A DNA stretch of 29,746 nt from assembly GCF_042682565.1 (NCBI RefSeq), contig NZ_JBHUIC010000025.1; one strand, given 5' to 3'. Both the position numbers and the translations under genes were made by a program. Below the pieces are notes generated by a model, which was not told where the DNA came from, ran no database searches, and worked only from the letters and a program-made list of their open reading frames with translations. The stretch comes from Pistricoccus aurantiacus. Lineage in GTDB: Bacteria; Pseudomonadota; Gammaproteobacteria; Pseudomonadales; Halomonadaceae. Below, one piece after another: positions 8,561 to 15,627 of this stretch (the stretch's first letter is position 1; each line of letters begins with the position of its first letter).

Positions 8561-8589
8561 TTGGTCAGCCGGCGCCGGTGCGCCATACT
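8561..8589 (+). promoter_or_regulatory. candidate sigma-70 promoter for the response regulator
   Basis: TTGGTC and CATACT are separated by 17 bases in the 141-base divergent spacer between the aldehyde dehydrogenase and response regulator genes. The spacer contains the palindrome CCGGCGCCGG. Matches to consensus are moderate, so this is tentative. Confidence 0.3.
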
Positions 8590-8654
8590 TCACTAGCAGG
8601 AGAACGCCTCCTCCTTTGGTAGGAGTTGCCGTGACGACAGGAGAATTCGCACCG

Positions 8655-9323
8655 ATGCATACCCTGCTGATTGCCGATGATCATCCCCTGTTCCGGGAAG
8701 CCATCGGCAACGTGATCGAGACGGGCTTGCCGGAGGCTCGGCTACTGGAAACCGACAGTCTGGCGGCCACCTTGCAACAGCTCACGGCACAGAAGGAGAT
8801 CGATCTGCTGCTGCTGGACCTCGGTTTGCCGGACGCGGAAGGCTTGTCGGGACTCGAATGCCTGCGTCAGCGATTTCCCGAGCTGCCGATCGCCATCGTT
8901 TCCGCGGATCAGGAGCGGCACATCGTTCTCGGCGCCATCGAGATGGGTGCCGTGGGTTATATTCCCAAGTCGACGCCGCGCCAGGAATTACTTGCCGCCT
9001 TGCTGCGTATTCTCGAAGGCCATGTCTACCTGCCCTCGGCCGTCATGCGCCGCCCTCCCACTCCTCGCGCCGCACCCGACAATCATGCCGATCACACCAC
9101 GGCTCGCCTCGCTCAACTGACCGACAAGCAGTTCGAGGTGCTCGAACGTCTGGTTCAGGGGGCGTCCAACAAGGTGATCGCACGGGAACTCGATATCGCC
9201 GAGACGACGGTCAAGACTCATGTGTCGGCGATTCTGCGCAAGCTGGAAGTAAGTAGCCGCATGCAGGCCATTGTCCTGGCCGGGCAGATGGACCCGGCAG
9301 TGTGGCAAGCCCGACGAGGCTAA
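8655..9323 (+). CDS. LuxR/NarL-type response regulator
   Basis: The 222-residue protein has an N-terminal receiver domain (about 1-120) and a C-terminal LuxR-type helix-turn-helix (about 155-210). Receiver residues are Asp8 and Asp9 (IADDHPLF), the phospho-acceptor Asp55 (LLLLDLGLPD) and Lys105 (YIPKSTP). The DNA-binding domain reads LTDKQFEVLERLVQGASNKVIARELDIAETTVKTHV in shorter blocks typical of NarL regulators. AGGAG lies eleven bases before ATG 8655. It is divergent from the aldehyde/alcohol dehydrogenase operon and converges with a hybrid kinase, its probable partner. Similar regulators (AgmR/ErbR) control ethanol oxidation in Pseudomonas, so control of the adjacent operon is a reasonable inference. 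Confidence 0.9.
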   Translation: MHTLLIADDHPLFREAIGNVIETGLPEARLLETDSLAATLQQLTAQKEIDLLLLDLGLPDAEGLSGLECLRQRFPELPIAIVSADQERHIVLGAIEMGAVGYIPKSTPRQELLAALLRILEGHVYLPSAVMRRPPTPRAAPDNHADHTTARLAQLTDKQFEVLERLVQGASNKVIARELDIAETTVKTHVSAILRKLEVSSRMQAIVLAGQMDPAVWQARRG

Positions 9324-9343
9324 CGCTGTCTGGCGGGAAGGCG

Positions 9344-10729
9344 TCATTGCTCTTTTCGTCGCGGCGACGCCTTCAACAGCGCGGTCAACGTCATCCGCAG
9401 TCGCAGCGGCTTGAGGGGCTTGAGCAGACAGCCGTAGCCACGCGCCCTGGCTCGGCGCTTGATTGTCGCTTCATGATTGGCGGTGATCAGCACTGTCGCC
9501 AACCCGGGGTGGCGTTCTTGCAGACGCTGAGCCACTGCGAATCCGCTCGGTTGGTCATCGCCGAGATGATAGTCGATCAGCAGGACGTCGGCGGGATCGT
9601 GTTTCGTCCGCTTCTCCAGATCGCTCAAGGACAAGGCAGTGACGACGCGACATCCCCAGCCTTCCAGCAGCGCGGCCATGCCTTCGAGAATCGCTGTATC
9701 GTTGTCGATCACCCAGATTCGTGTCCCTTGCAGCGCGTCCTTTTCCATCGGCGCCCTGGGCGCCGGTGCCGGTTCAAACGCCGGCAGCACGCCGTAAGGC
9801 ACGAGGATCGAGAACAGCGAACCCCGCCCGGGTGAAGACGACAAGCACAGCGGATGACCCAGCATCGCACCGATGCGCTCGACGATGGCGAGACCCAGCC
9901 CAAGCCCCCGGTCCTGACCCGTCGTGGGCACCGCCACACGTCGAAATTCCTGAAAAATTGCCTCATGCTGCGCTTCGGCGATGCCCGGTCCGGTATCTCC
10001 CACCACGATCTCCAGCCCTTCGGCTCGGCGCCGACAGCCCAGCAATATGTGTCCTTGTCGAGTGTAACGAATGGCGTTGGTCAGAAAATTGCGTATCACT
10101 CGCGCCAGCAAGGCCAGATCGGATTCGATCACCATGCGACTCGGCACATAGTGCAGGGCAAGCCCCTGGGTCAGGGCGGCTTGACGATATTCTTCCGCCA
10201 GCACGTCCAGCAGTTGGTCGGTGCGAAAGGGGGCAATATCCGGCTTGAGTACCCCGGCATCGAGACGCGAGATATCCACCAGGGTGCCCAGCAGCGCCTC
10301 TACGTCCTTGAGCGACCGGCTGATCTGGGCGACCAGTTTTGCCGAGGCTTCCGGCAAGGGATGCTCGTCGAGGGCGCTGGCAAATAACCTTGCGGCGTTG
10401 AGGGGTTGCAACAGGTCATGGCTGACCGCGGCAAGAAACTTGGTCTTCGAGAGGTTGGCGGCTTCGGCGTCCGCCTTGGCTTCACCCAGCCGTATATTGG
10501 TCTTGCCCAGTTCGTCCAGCGTGCGATGCAGCGCTTCGGTGCGCTCACGGACCTGCTCCGCCAGCAGCACCGCGTGTTCGAAAGCCGCATAAGGGGCGCC
10601 GCCTGCCACACCGCTGGATTCCACCCGCTCGATCAGCGCCGCGCAAATACGCCGCAGTCGCGCGTTTTCCTTGAGCAGCTCGCGCGAATCCGCCGCGTCA
10701 ACGGCCCTCGATTTCCCGTCCAGTGCCAA
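9344..10729 (-). CDS. hybrid sensor histidine kinase, NahK/ErcS'-like but short
   Basis: With the start used here the protein has 461 residues: a coiled-coil N-terminus (about 15-100), HisKA with His104 (FLAAVSHDLLQPLNAARLF), an ATPase domain with N box (NFLTNAIRYT), DTGPGI and GLGLGLAI, and a C-terminal receiver with phospho-acceptor Asp near 386 (VLLIDYHLGDD). The H box resembles P. aeruginosa NahK (ErcS'), but the PAS region of that much longer kinase is absent, so sensing must come from a partner. The FIST protein encoded immediately upstream is the obvious candidate, as NosP is for NahK. The start is uncertain: I use TTG 10729, overlapping the FIST gene by 32 bases; ATG 10768 or 10783 would overlap more. 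Confidence 0.85.
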   Translation of the reverse strand: MALDGKSRAVDAADSRELLKENARLRRICAALIERVESSGVAGGAPYAAFEHAVLLAEQVRERTEALHRTLDELGKTNIRLGEAKADAEAANLSKTKFLAAVSHDLLQPLNAARLFASALDEHPLPEASAKLVAQISRSLKDVEALLGTLVDISRLDAGVLKPDIAPFRTDQLLDVLAEEYRQAALTQGLALHYVPSRMVIESDLALLARVIRNFLTNAIRYTRQGHILLGCRRRAEGLEIVVGDTGPGIAEAQHEAIFQEFRRVAVPTTGQDRGLGLGLAIVERIGAMLGHPLCLSSSPGRGSLFSILVPYGVLPAFEPAPAPRAPMEKDALQGTRIWVIDNDTAILEGMAALLEGWGCRVVTALSLSDLEKRTKHDPADVLLIDYHLGDDQPSGFAVAQRLQERHPGLATVLITANHEATIKRRARARGYGCLLKPLKPLRLRMTLTALLKASPRRKEQ

Positions 10730-11954
10730 TGGCGACCCCCGTGAAGGTCTGATTGATGTGCATGCCATGATGCTGCTCGCCATAGGTATTGAAGCCGATC
10801 ACCCTGGCCCGACCGAGCAGTTCCGACGCGGGAGTGATTTGATCCAGTGCTTCAAGCTCAAGCCGGCGCAGAAAGCAGTCGCAGCCGATGATCAGACCTG
10901 GCGGGCCCAGGTGAGTCTCGAGGTCGCCGAGCACGCGCTCGAGATCTTCCAGCATGGGTGCCGGCTGCATGGCGGTCAGTACGATGCCATTCTCCACCGC
11001 GCAGTAGAAGTCGAGACTGTTATCGTCGTTGACACGTTGAATCGAGCGCACATAGTAAGTATCGCCAATACGCACCGCCAACGGACAGCGGGCAAAAACG
11101 CTGGCATCGAGCTGGGCTATCGGTAAACCCACCAGTCGGGAATATTCTTCCGCAGCGGGCACCGCATTGAGCTCCAGCACCCGGCGTCGCTCGCGATCGA
11201 CTCGGGTGACCACCAGCTTTTCCTCACAGGGCCGCAGGTGATGAGTGGTGAACACTTCGAACGGCAGGCGCGTATTGACCATTACCACGATGGCCGCGCG
11301 GCTATGAAAACAACCCTCCGCATAGACATGGGTGTGAGCCAGGCGGTTGTCATCTCCCGCCGAACCGCCGAAGCTGGGAATGCTGCCGAACGCCGCGTCG
11401 AGGGTGGCCAGCACTTGTTCTTCGCTGCTGGAGAGTCCGTCAAGCAGTGTCAAGGCGAAACTATGTCCGCTTATCGGTGCCAAGGCGCGCCGCCGACAGG
11501 TTTCGAGCAGATGATCGGTGACATGCTGGGCGCGGGGCAGATCGAAACCTTCCAGATTTTCGATCAATTTCGCGGCGACGGAGAAATACCGACGATCGAA
11601 GCCAATCGCCACGATACAGCCACGCTCATAGCCTTGAGGCGTGATTTCTCCTGCGGTGGTACATCCGGTGATGGGAATCCTGGCAAACGTTTCGCTCAAC
11701 GCCGTTGCCAGGATATCGAGCGGGTACTCGGCACTACAGAAAAACAGCACGAAGCCAAGCTCGGCATGACGCAATGCCTGGCCAAGCTCCTCTGCTGCGC
11801 CATGCGGATCCTGCTGCCGACTGACCGCGGTACGCAGGCCCGGTCCATTGGCAGCGGTCAGATCGCGAGATGGTTCTTGTGGCAGTTCACGAAATAGCTC
11901 TTGTGGCAGTTCACGAGATAGTTCTTGTGACAGTTCCAAAGTGGATTCCGGCAT
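10698..11954 (-). CDS. FIST-domain sensory protein, NosP-like
   Basis: The 418-residue protein contains an N-terminal FIST domain (from about residue 55, with TGCTTAGEITPQGY and FGGSAGDDNR) and a C-terminal FIST_C domain ending in GFNTYGEQHHGMHINQTFTGVAIG, a hallmark of the family. FIST proteins sense small ligands; P. aeruginosa NosP binds heme and nitric oxide and inhibits the adjacent kinase NahK. Here too the gene directly precedes and overlaps a hybrid kinase, supporting a sensor-kinase pair. His residues in FTTHHLRPCEE or elsewhere could bind heme, but this is not demonstrated. Residues 7-30 are three octapeptide repeats (ELSQELSR, ELPQELFR, ELPQEPSR). AGGAG lies three bases before the ATG, an unusually short spacing. 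Confidence 0.88.
   Translation of the reverse strand: MPESTLELSQELSRELPQELFRELPQEPSRDLTAANGPGLRTAVSRQQDPHGAAEELGQALRHAELGFVLFFCSAEYPLDILATALSETFARIPITGCTTAGEITPQGYERGCIVAIGFDRRYFSVAAKLIENLEGFDLPRAQHVTDHLLETCRRRALAPISGHSFALTLLDGLSSSEEQVLATLDAAFGSIPSFGGSAGDDNRLAHTHVYAEGCFHSRAAIVVMVNTRLPFEVFTTHHLRPCEEKLVVTRVDRERRRVLELNAVPAAEEYSRLVGLPIAQLDASVFARCPLAVRIGDTYYVRSIQRVNDDNSLDFYCAVENGIVLTAMQPAPMLEDLERVLGDLETHLGPPGLIIGCDCFLRRLELEALDQITPASELLGRARVIGFNTYGEQHHGMHINQTFTGVAIGTGREIEGR
11873..11944 (-). repeat. 24-bp tandem repeat encoding an octapeptide
   Basis: Units at 11873-11896 and 11897-11920 match at 22 of 24 bases; a third, more diverged unit occupies 11921-11944 and matches best over its first 16 bases. 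They are in frame in the FIST gene and encode ELxQExxR repeats, a charged, probably helical or extended N-terminal tail. Copy number may vary between strains by slippage. Confidence 0.85.
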
Positions 11955-12033
11955 GCGCTCCTACCTCGTTCGCGTTTACTGCCAGTCTATGCCATGAAAG
12001 CGGTTTTACGCGATGGGACGGTCGCCGCCGGGC

Positions 12034-13236
12034 TCAGTGCGTTACCTCGAACACGCTCTTGAGATAATGCACGTACTCTTCATTCCGGCTCGTGGTCTTG
12101 CCCGGCGCATCGGATATCTTGGCCACCGGCTGGCCGTTGCAGGAGACCATCTTGATGACGATGTTCATTGGCGTGACCCCGGGCACGTCGCAGGTCAGGC
12201 TGGTACCGATACCGAAACTGGTCCTGATGCGTCCTTCCAGGGCGGACTTGATCCGCATGGACTTGTCGAAGGTCAGGGAGTCGCTGAAGATCAGCGTCTT
12301 GGTGCGAGGATCGATGCCCAGACGCTGATAATGCTTGATGCATTTTTCAGCGAAGGCTATCGGGTCGCCGCTGTCATGGCGAAGACCGTCGAACAGCTTG
12401 GCGAAGTACAGATCGAAATCATGCAGGAAAGCGTCCAGGGTGATGGTATCCGTCAATGCCACCCCGAGATAACCGCGATATTCCTGAACCCAGGCTTCAA
12501 GCGCCGCCCGCTGGCTGTCCACCAGGCGGCTGCCTAGCTGCTGATGGGCCATGATCCATTCGTGGGCCATGGTGCCCATGGGTGCGATACCGTGCCGGCG
12601 GGCGATATCCACGTTGCTGGTACCGACGAAGTTGCCGGGAAACTCTTTTTCCAGCACTCCGACGATCGCTTCCTGTACCGAGCGCGACAGCCGTCGTCGG
12701 GTGCCGAAATCCGCCAGGTTGAATCCCGTCAGCTGCTCCTGGGTATAGTTGCGGCGAAGGTCACCAAGCTTGCCACGTAACTGCGTTATCGCTTGATCGA
12801 TGGTGACGTCAGGGTAAAGCGCGCGATTACGCACTTCGCTGATGATCGCCAGAATCACGATCTCGAAGAGAATGCTGTGGGACCAGGGGCCATCGATGAA
12901 AATGCATAGCTCATCGTTTTCCATGCAGACATCCACGTATTCCGGGCGAAACCGATACAGTTCGAGAAAGCGAATGAAGTCCGGCGACAGATAGGGAAAG
13001 GTACTGAGGTAGAGGGATTCTTCTTCCGTCAGCTTGAGGGACGCCAGTCGATCGATCTGGCTGCGAATTTCGCCGAGATAGGGGCGTAGATCCTCGGCGT
13101 TGCGGCAGCGAAACTCCCAGGTCACGCTGGCGTTGGGGTACTTGTGGTGTACACCTTGCATCATGGTGAGCTTGTACCAGTCCGTATCCAGCAGCGAGGT
13201 AATGATGGGCTCCTGCGTGCGGTAGGTAACCGCCAT
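12034..13236 (-). CDS. pncB: nicotinate phosphoribosyltransferase
   Basis: The 400-residue protein matches the length of E. coli PncB. It condenses nicotinate with PRPP, using ATP, to nicotinate mononucleotide in the Preiss-Handler NAD salvage route in the cytoplasm. Visible motifs are LLDTDWYKLTMMQ (15-27), FRCRN, FGTRRRLS (178-185), the autophosphorylated His225 in GTMAHEW, and LRHDSGDP and IFSDSL of the phosphoribosyl-binding side. The ATG at 13236 follows GGGGAG by about eight bases. Gene order puts it after the MOSC gene on the same strand with 61 bases between, so co-transcription is possible. Confidence 0.95.
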   Translation of the reverse strand: MAVTYRTQEPIITSLLDTDWYKLTMMQGVHHKYPNASVTWEFRCRNAEDLRPYLGEIRSQIDRLASLKLTEEESLYLSTFPYLSPDFIRFLELYRFRPEYVDVCMENDELCIFIDGPWSHSILFEIVILAIISEVRNRALYPDVTIDQAITQLRGKLGDLRRNYTQEQLTGFNLADFGTRRRLSRSVQEAIVGVLEKEFPGNFVGTSNVDIARRHGIAPMGTMAHEWIMAHQQLGSRLVDSQRAALEAWVQEYRGYLGVALTDTITLDAFLHDFDLYFAKLFDGLRHDSGDPIAFAEKCIKHYQRLGIDPRTKTLIFSDSLTFDKSMRIKSALEGRIRTSFGIGTSLTCDVPGVTPMNIVIKMVSCNGQPVAKISDAPGKTTSRNEEYVHYLKSVFEVTH

Positions 13237-13297
13237 ACATATCTCTCCCCGAGAAGATTCAACTATCCAATGTAAGTCATCACGTCTTGCGCTGCTA

Positions 13298-14101
13298 TCA
13301 GGCCAGCACTTCCACCGACATGCCGACCTCGAGTTCGCCGCCGGTGAGCACGATCAGATTCTGGCCGAACTCCACCTGGCCGGTAAGACCGCGCCGATAG
13401 CCGGCCAGCGTGCGCAGCGGCTCGCGCCCTTCTATAAAGGTACCGGTGGCGGGATCCACGCTGATCATCACACAGCGCGTGCAGGGTTTGCTGACCGCAA
13501 GCTCCACCTCACCGATACGCAGGCGCCGCCACTGATCCTCGGCGAAAGCCTCGATGCCTTCGACGACCAGGTTGGGACGAAACTGTGCCATAACATGCCG
13601 GCGTCCGGTTCGACCGTTGAGATCATCAAGAGAACCCTGGCCGATCAGCATCAGCGGGTAGCCGTCGGCAAAGCTCACCCGCTTGCCGATGGCCTGGCGA
13701 TAGCGCGGTGAGCGCTTGTCCATCCATAGAAGTCTCACGGGCTCTCCCAGCACCGCTTCGCACCAGCGATTCGCCGCCGCGTTGGTGGTCAGCGCCTCGA
13801 AGCTGTCGCTCCATACCTGAGTGACAAAGGGCCTCTTTTCAAGCTCCGCGTAGGGTAGCGCCAAAGGCGTCTGCCCCGGATGCTGCAGAAGAATACCGTC
13901 TTTCTGCAGCCAGGCCTGGATCTGCTGCAGACGCGGATGTGTGCGAGCGGTCAGAAATACCCCGTCCGGTCTCGCGATCATGAAACGGCGATCCCCCTCG
14001 AGTCCTTCCTCGCCGACCCGCGCCTTGGCTATCTGCTGATAGGCGGTGGATTTGATGGGATAGCGATAAAGCGCGGAAAGATAAGGGATGCGGGCAGTCA
14101 T
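13298..14101 (-). CDS. MOSC domain protein, YcbX-like without ferredoxin domain
   Basis: The 267-residue protein has the N-terminal beta-barrel found in YcbX and mARC proteins (LYRYPIKSTAYQQI near residue 11, EGLEGDRRFMIA near 34) followed by a MOSC domain (about 120-265). MOSC domains bind molybdenum cofactor through a conserved cysteine; Cys207 in KPCTRCVMISVDPATG is the expected ligand. YcbX of E. coli has about 370 residues with a C-terminal 2Fe-2S ferredoxin domain that is absent here, so electrons for any N-hydroxylated-substrate reduction would come from a separate protein. I start at 14101, preceded by AGGA at eight bases. Confidence 0.87.
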   Translation of the reverse strand: MTARIPYLSALYRYPIKSTAYQQIAKARVGEEGLEGDRRFMIARPDGVFLTARTHPRLQQIQAWLQKDGILLQHPGQTPLALPYAELEKRPFVTQVWSDSFEALTTNAAANRWCEAVLGEPVRLLWMDKRSPRYRQAIGKRVSFADGYPLMLIGQGSLDDLNGRTGRRHVMAQFRPNLVVEGIEAFAEDQWRRLRIGEVELAVSKPCTRCVMISVDPATGTFIEGREPLRTLAGYRRGLTGQVEFGQNLIVLTGGELEVGMSVEVLA

Positions 14102-14145
14102 GCTGAGCGTCCTGAATAACAAGTAAAGGCTGGTGTGAAAACATG

Positions 14146-14168
14146 AAAAAGGGGGCTAGAAAGCCCCC
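14146..14168 (-). terminator. rho-independent terminator after the DUF2189 gene
   Basis: On the minus strand GGGGGCT and AGCCCCC form a seven-base GC-rich stem with a four-base loop and are followed by five T. It lies between the DUF2189 gene and the MOSC gene. Confidence 0.85.
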
Positions 14169-14234
14169 GGCATGGCCCCGTGTTTGTTGTTCAACAAATG
14201 CGGCCAGACGAGCTTCGAGTCGAATTACTTGTCG

Positions 14235-15050
14235 TCATGCGCTCTCTTTTGCGTTGACTCTGGGCTCGATACGCACCAGATCCCGATAGGCATGCCAACT
14301 GGCGTGTCCCAGAATCGGCAGAATAAAGGCCAGGCCGATATAGAAGGTGACCAGTCCGATGATCACGCAGCCGGTCAATATCGCACCCCACAGCAGCATG
14401 GGGCGGAAATTGTGCGCAACGCTGCGAATGCTCGCCTCGATGCCCTCCATGAAAGTCAGATCCTGATCCATCAGGGTGGGGATTGCCACCACGCTGACGG
14501 AGAAGGCGCCAAAGGCCACGGCCCCGCCGAGCACGGTACCTACCAGAATCATGCCCCAACCCTGCGGTGTGGTAAGCAGCGCCAGATAGAGCGTTGCCGG
14601 ATCCGGTGCCATCAGACCGAAAAACAGCGCGAATAGAATAATCGCCAGATCGAACCAGGCCATGAAGAATAGCGCCAGAATCAGGCCCATCATCACCAAT
14701 TGACCGGTACGTCGGCCCCAGGCGCCGAAGGCGTCGCTGACTTTTGGCGTCTCGCCACGCTCGAGCTTTTGGCTGATCGCATAGGCGCCGACCGCAATCA
14801 GCGGACCCAACAGCATGAAACCGGCCATCAGCGGCAACAGGAAATGCCATAAATCCAGCGAGAAGACCACCAGCGTAATAAGGAAGCTCACCACTACCCA
14901 GAAGGCACCGTAGGTGAGGCTTGCGCCCATGGCATCACGAAAGTCCTGCACTCCCGCCATGAGCCAGGCGCGAGGTCGCTCCATGTCTATCGTGTTGCTG
15001 GTGATTCTGATATTGCTGCGTTCGCTACGGCTCTTCGTTGTTGCCATCAT
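14235..15050 (-). CDS. DUF2189 integral membrane protein
   Basis: The 271-residue protein has a cytoplasmic N-terminus of about 30 residues and roughly six membrane segments. It fits the DUF2189 family (function unknown, about 260 residues): WLMAGVQDFRDAMGASLTYGAFWV at the start, LLPLMAGFMLLGPLIAVGAYAISQKLERGE in the middle, and SVVAIPTLMDQDLTFMEGIEASIRSVAHN toward the end (quoted in part). TAAGGGG stands five bases before the ATG. It is transcribed in the same direction as the TRAP operon upstream but separated from it by 135 bases, and is closed by a strong terminator. Confidence 0.8.
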   Translation of the reverse strand: MMATTKSRSERSNIRITSNTIDMERPRAWLMAGVQDFRDAMGASLTYGAFWVVVSFLITLVVFSLDLWHFLLPLMAGFMLLGPLIAVGAYAISQKLERGETPKVSDAFGAWGRRTGQLVMMGLILALFFMAWFDLAIILFALFFGLMAPDPATLYLALLTTPQGWGMILVGTVLGGAVAFGAFSVSVVAIPTLMDQDLTFMEGIEASIRSVAHNFRPMLLWGAILTGCVIIGLVTFYIGLAFILPILGHASWHAYRDLVRIEPRVNAKESA

Positions 15051-15080
15051 GTAAACCCCTTACCCTTCTGGACAGGCTCG

Positions 15081-15095
15081 GGCCCGGTTCGGGCC
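15081..15095. other. GC-rich hairpin between the stress protein and DUF2189 genes
   Basis: GGCCCG and CGGGCC form a six-base stem with a GTT loop. It has no T tract on either strand, so it is at best a rho-dependent or RNA-stability element after the TRAP operon. Confidence 0.3.
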
Positions 15096-15185
15096 ATGTT
15101 CAAGTCATGCGACAGGCGAGACCGGTTCGCCGACCTTCTTATCAATGTAGACGATAAGCAAAATTACCGAGACCTCGGGCTGCTA

Positions 15186-15614
15186 TCAACGCACAATCAT
15201 TACCGACATCTTGGCATGGTGCACTACATGCTCCGCGTTGGGTCCCAGCACGTAATCCGCGAACTTGCGCTTGGTGTGTGAGGCCATCACGATCAGGTCG
15301 ACGTGCAATTTCCTGGCGGTCTTGACGATGGCTTCCCAAGGTGAGCCATCGGCAATGATGCACTGCACGTCCACGTCCTCGGGCACGTTTTCCTTGACGA
15401 AAGCCTGCTGAGCCTCGGAAAGCGCCTGACGTGTTTTCTCAGCGAATCCTTCGGGAAAATAAGAACCCACGATGGGCATGCGATAATCCGGCAGTACCGT
15501 CATGACGTGCAGCGATGCGTCGAAGGTGCGACACAGCGCCAAGGCAGTGGGAAGCGCCTTCTTCCAGGACGCTTCTTCGTTCATATCTACCGCAAGCAGT
15601 ATCTTGCTATACAT
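15186..15614 (-). CDS. universal stress protein, TeaD/UspA-like
   Basis: The 142-residue protein is a single UspA domain. It starts YSKILLAVDMNEE and ends LIVMASHTKRKFADYVLGPNAEHVVHHAKMSVMIV (shown in pieces by family pattern), with the usual fold of alternating strands and helices. The ATP-binding G-x2-G-x9-G-[ST] motif is incomplete: one glycine of the pattern is replaced (LGPNAEHVV), so nucleotide binding is doubtful. It follows the TRAP permease stop by thirteen bases, as teaD follows teaABC in Halomonas elongata, where TeaD modulates ectoine transport. I start at 15614, eight bases after AGAGGA. Confidence 0.88.
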   Translation of the reverse strand: MYSKILLAVDMNEEASWKKALPTALALCRTFDASLHVMTVLPDYRMPIVGSYFPEGFAEKTRQALSEAQQAFVKENVPEDVDVQCIIADGSPWEAIVKTARKLHVDLIVMASHTKRKFADYVLGPNAEHVVHHAKMSVMIVR

Positions 15615-15627
15615 GGTCATTTTCCTC

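Noticed and set aside
6936..8654. Very long open frame on the plus strand antisense to the aldehyde dehydrogenase and joined in frame to the response regulator
   Set aside because: It is the complement of a well-conserved gene with high GC at third positions, has no ribosome site, and its product has no domain character before the receiver domain begins at 8655.
15138..15158. CTTATC/GATAAG hairpin after the universal stress protein gene as terminator
   Set aside because: The stem is six AT-rich pairs with a nine-base loop and no T tract in the right place.
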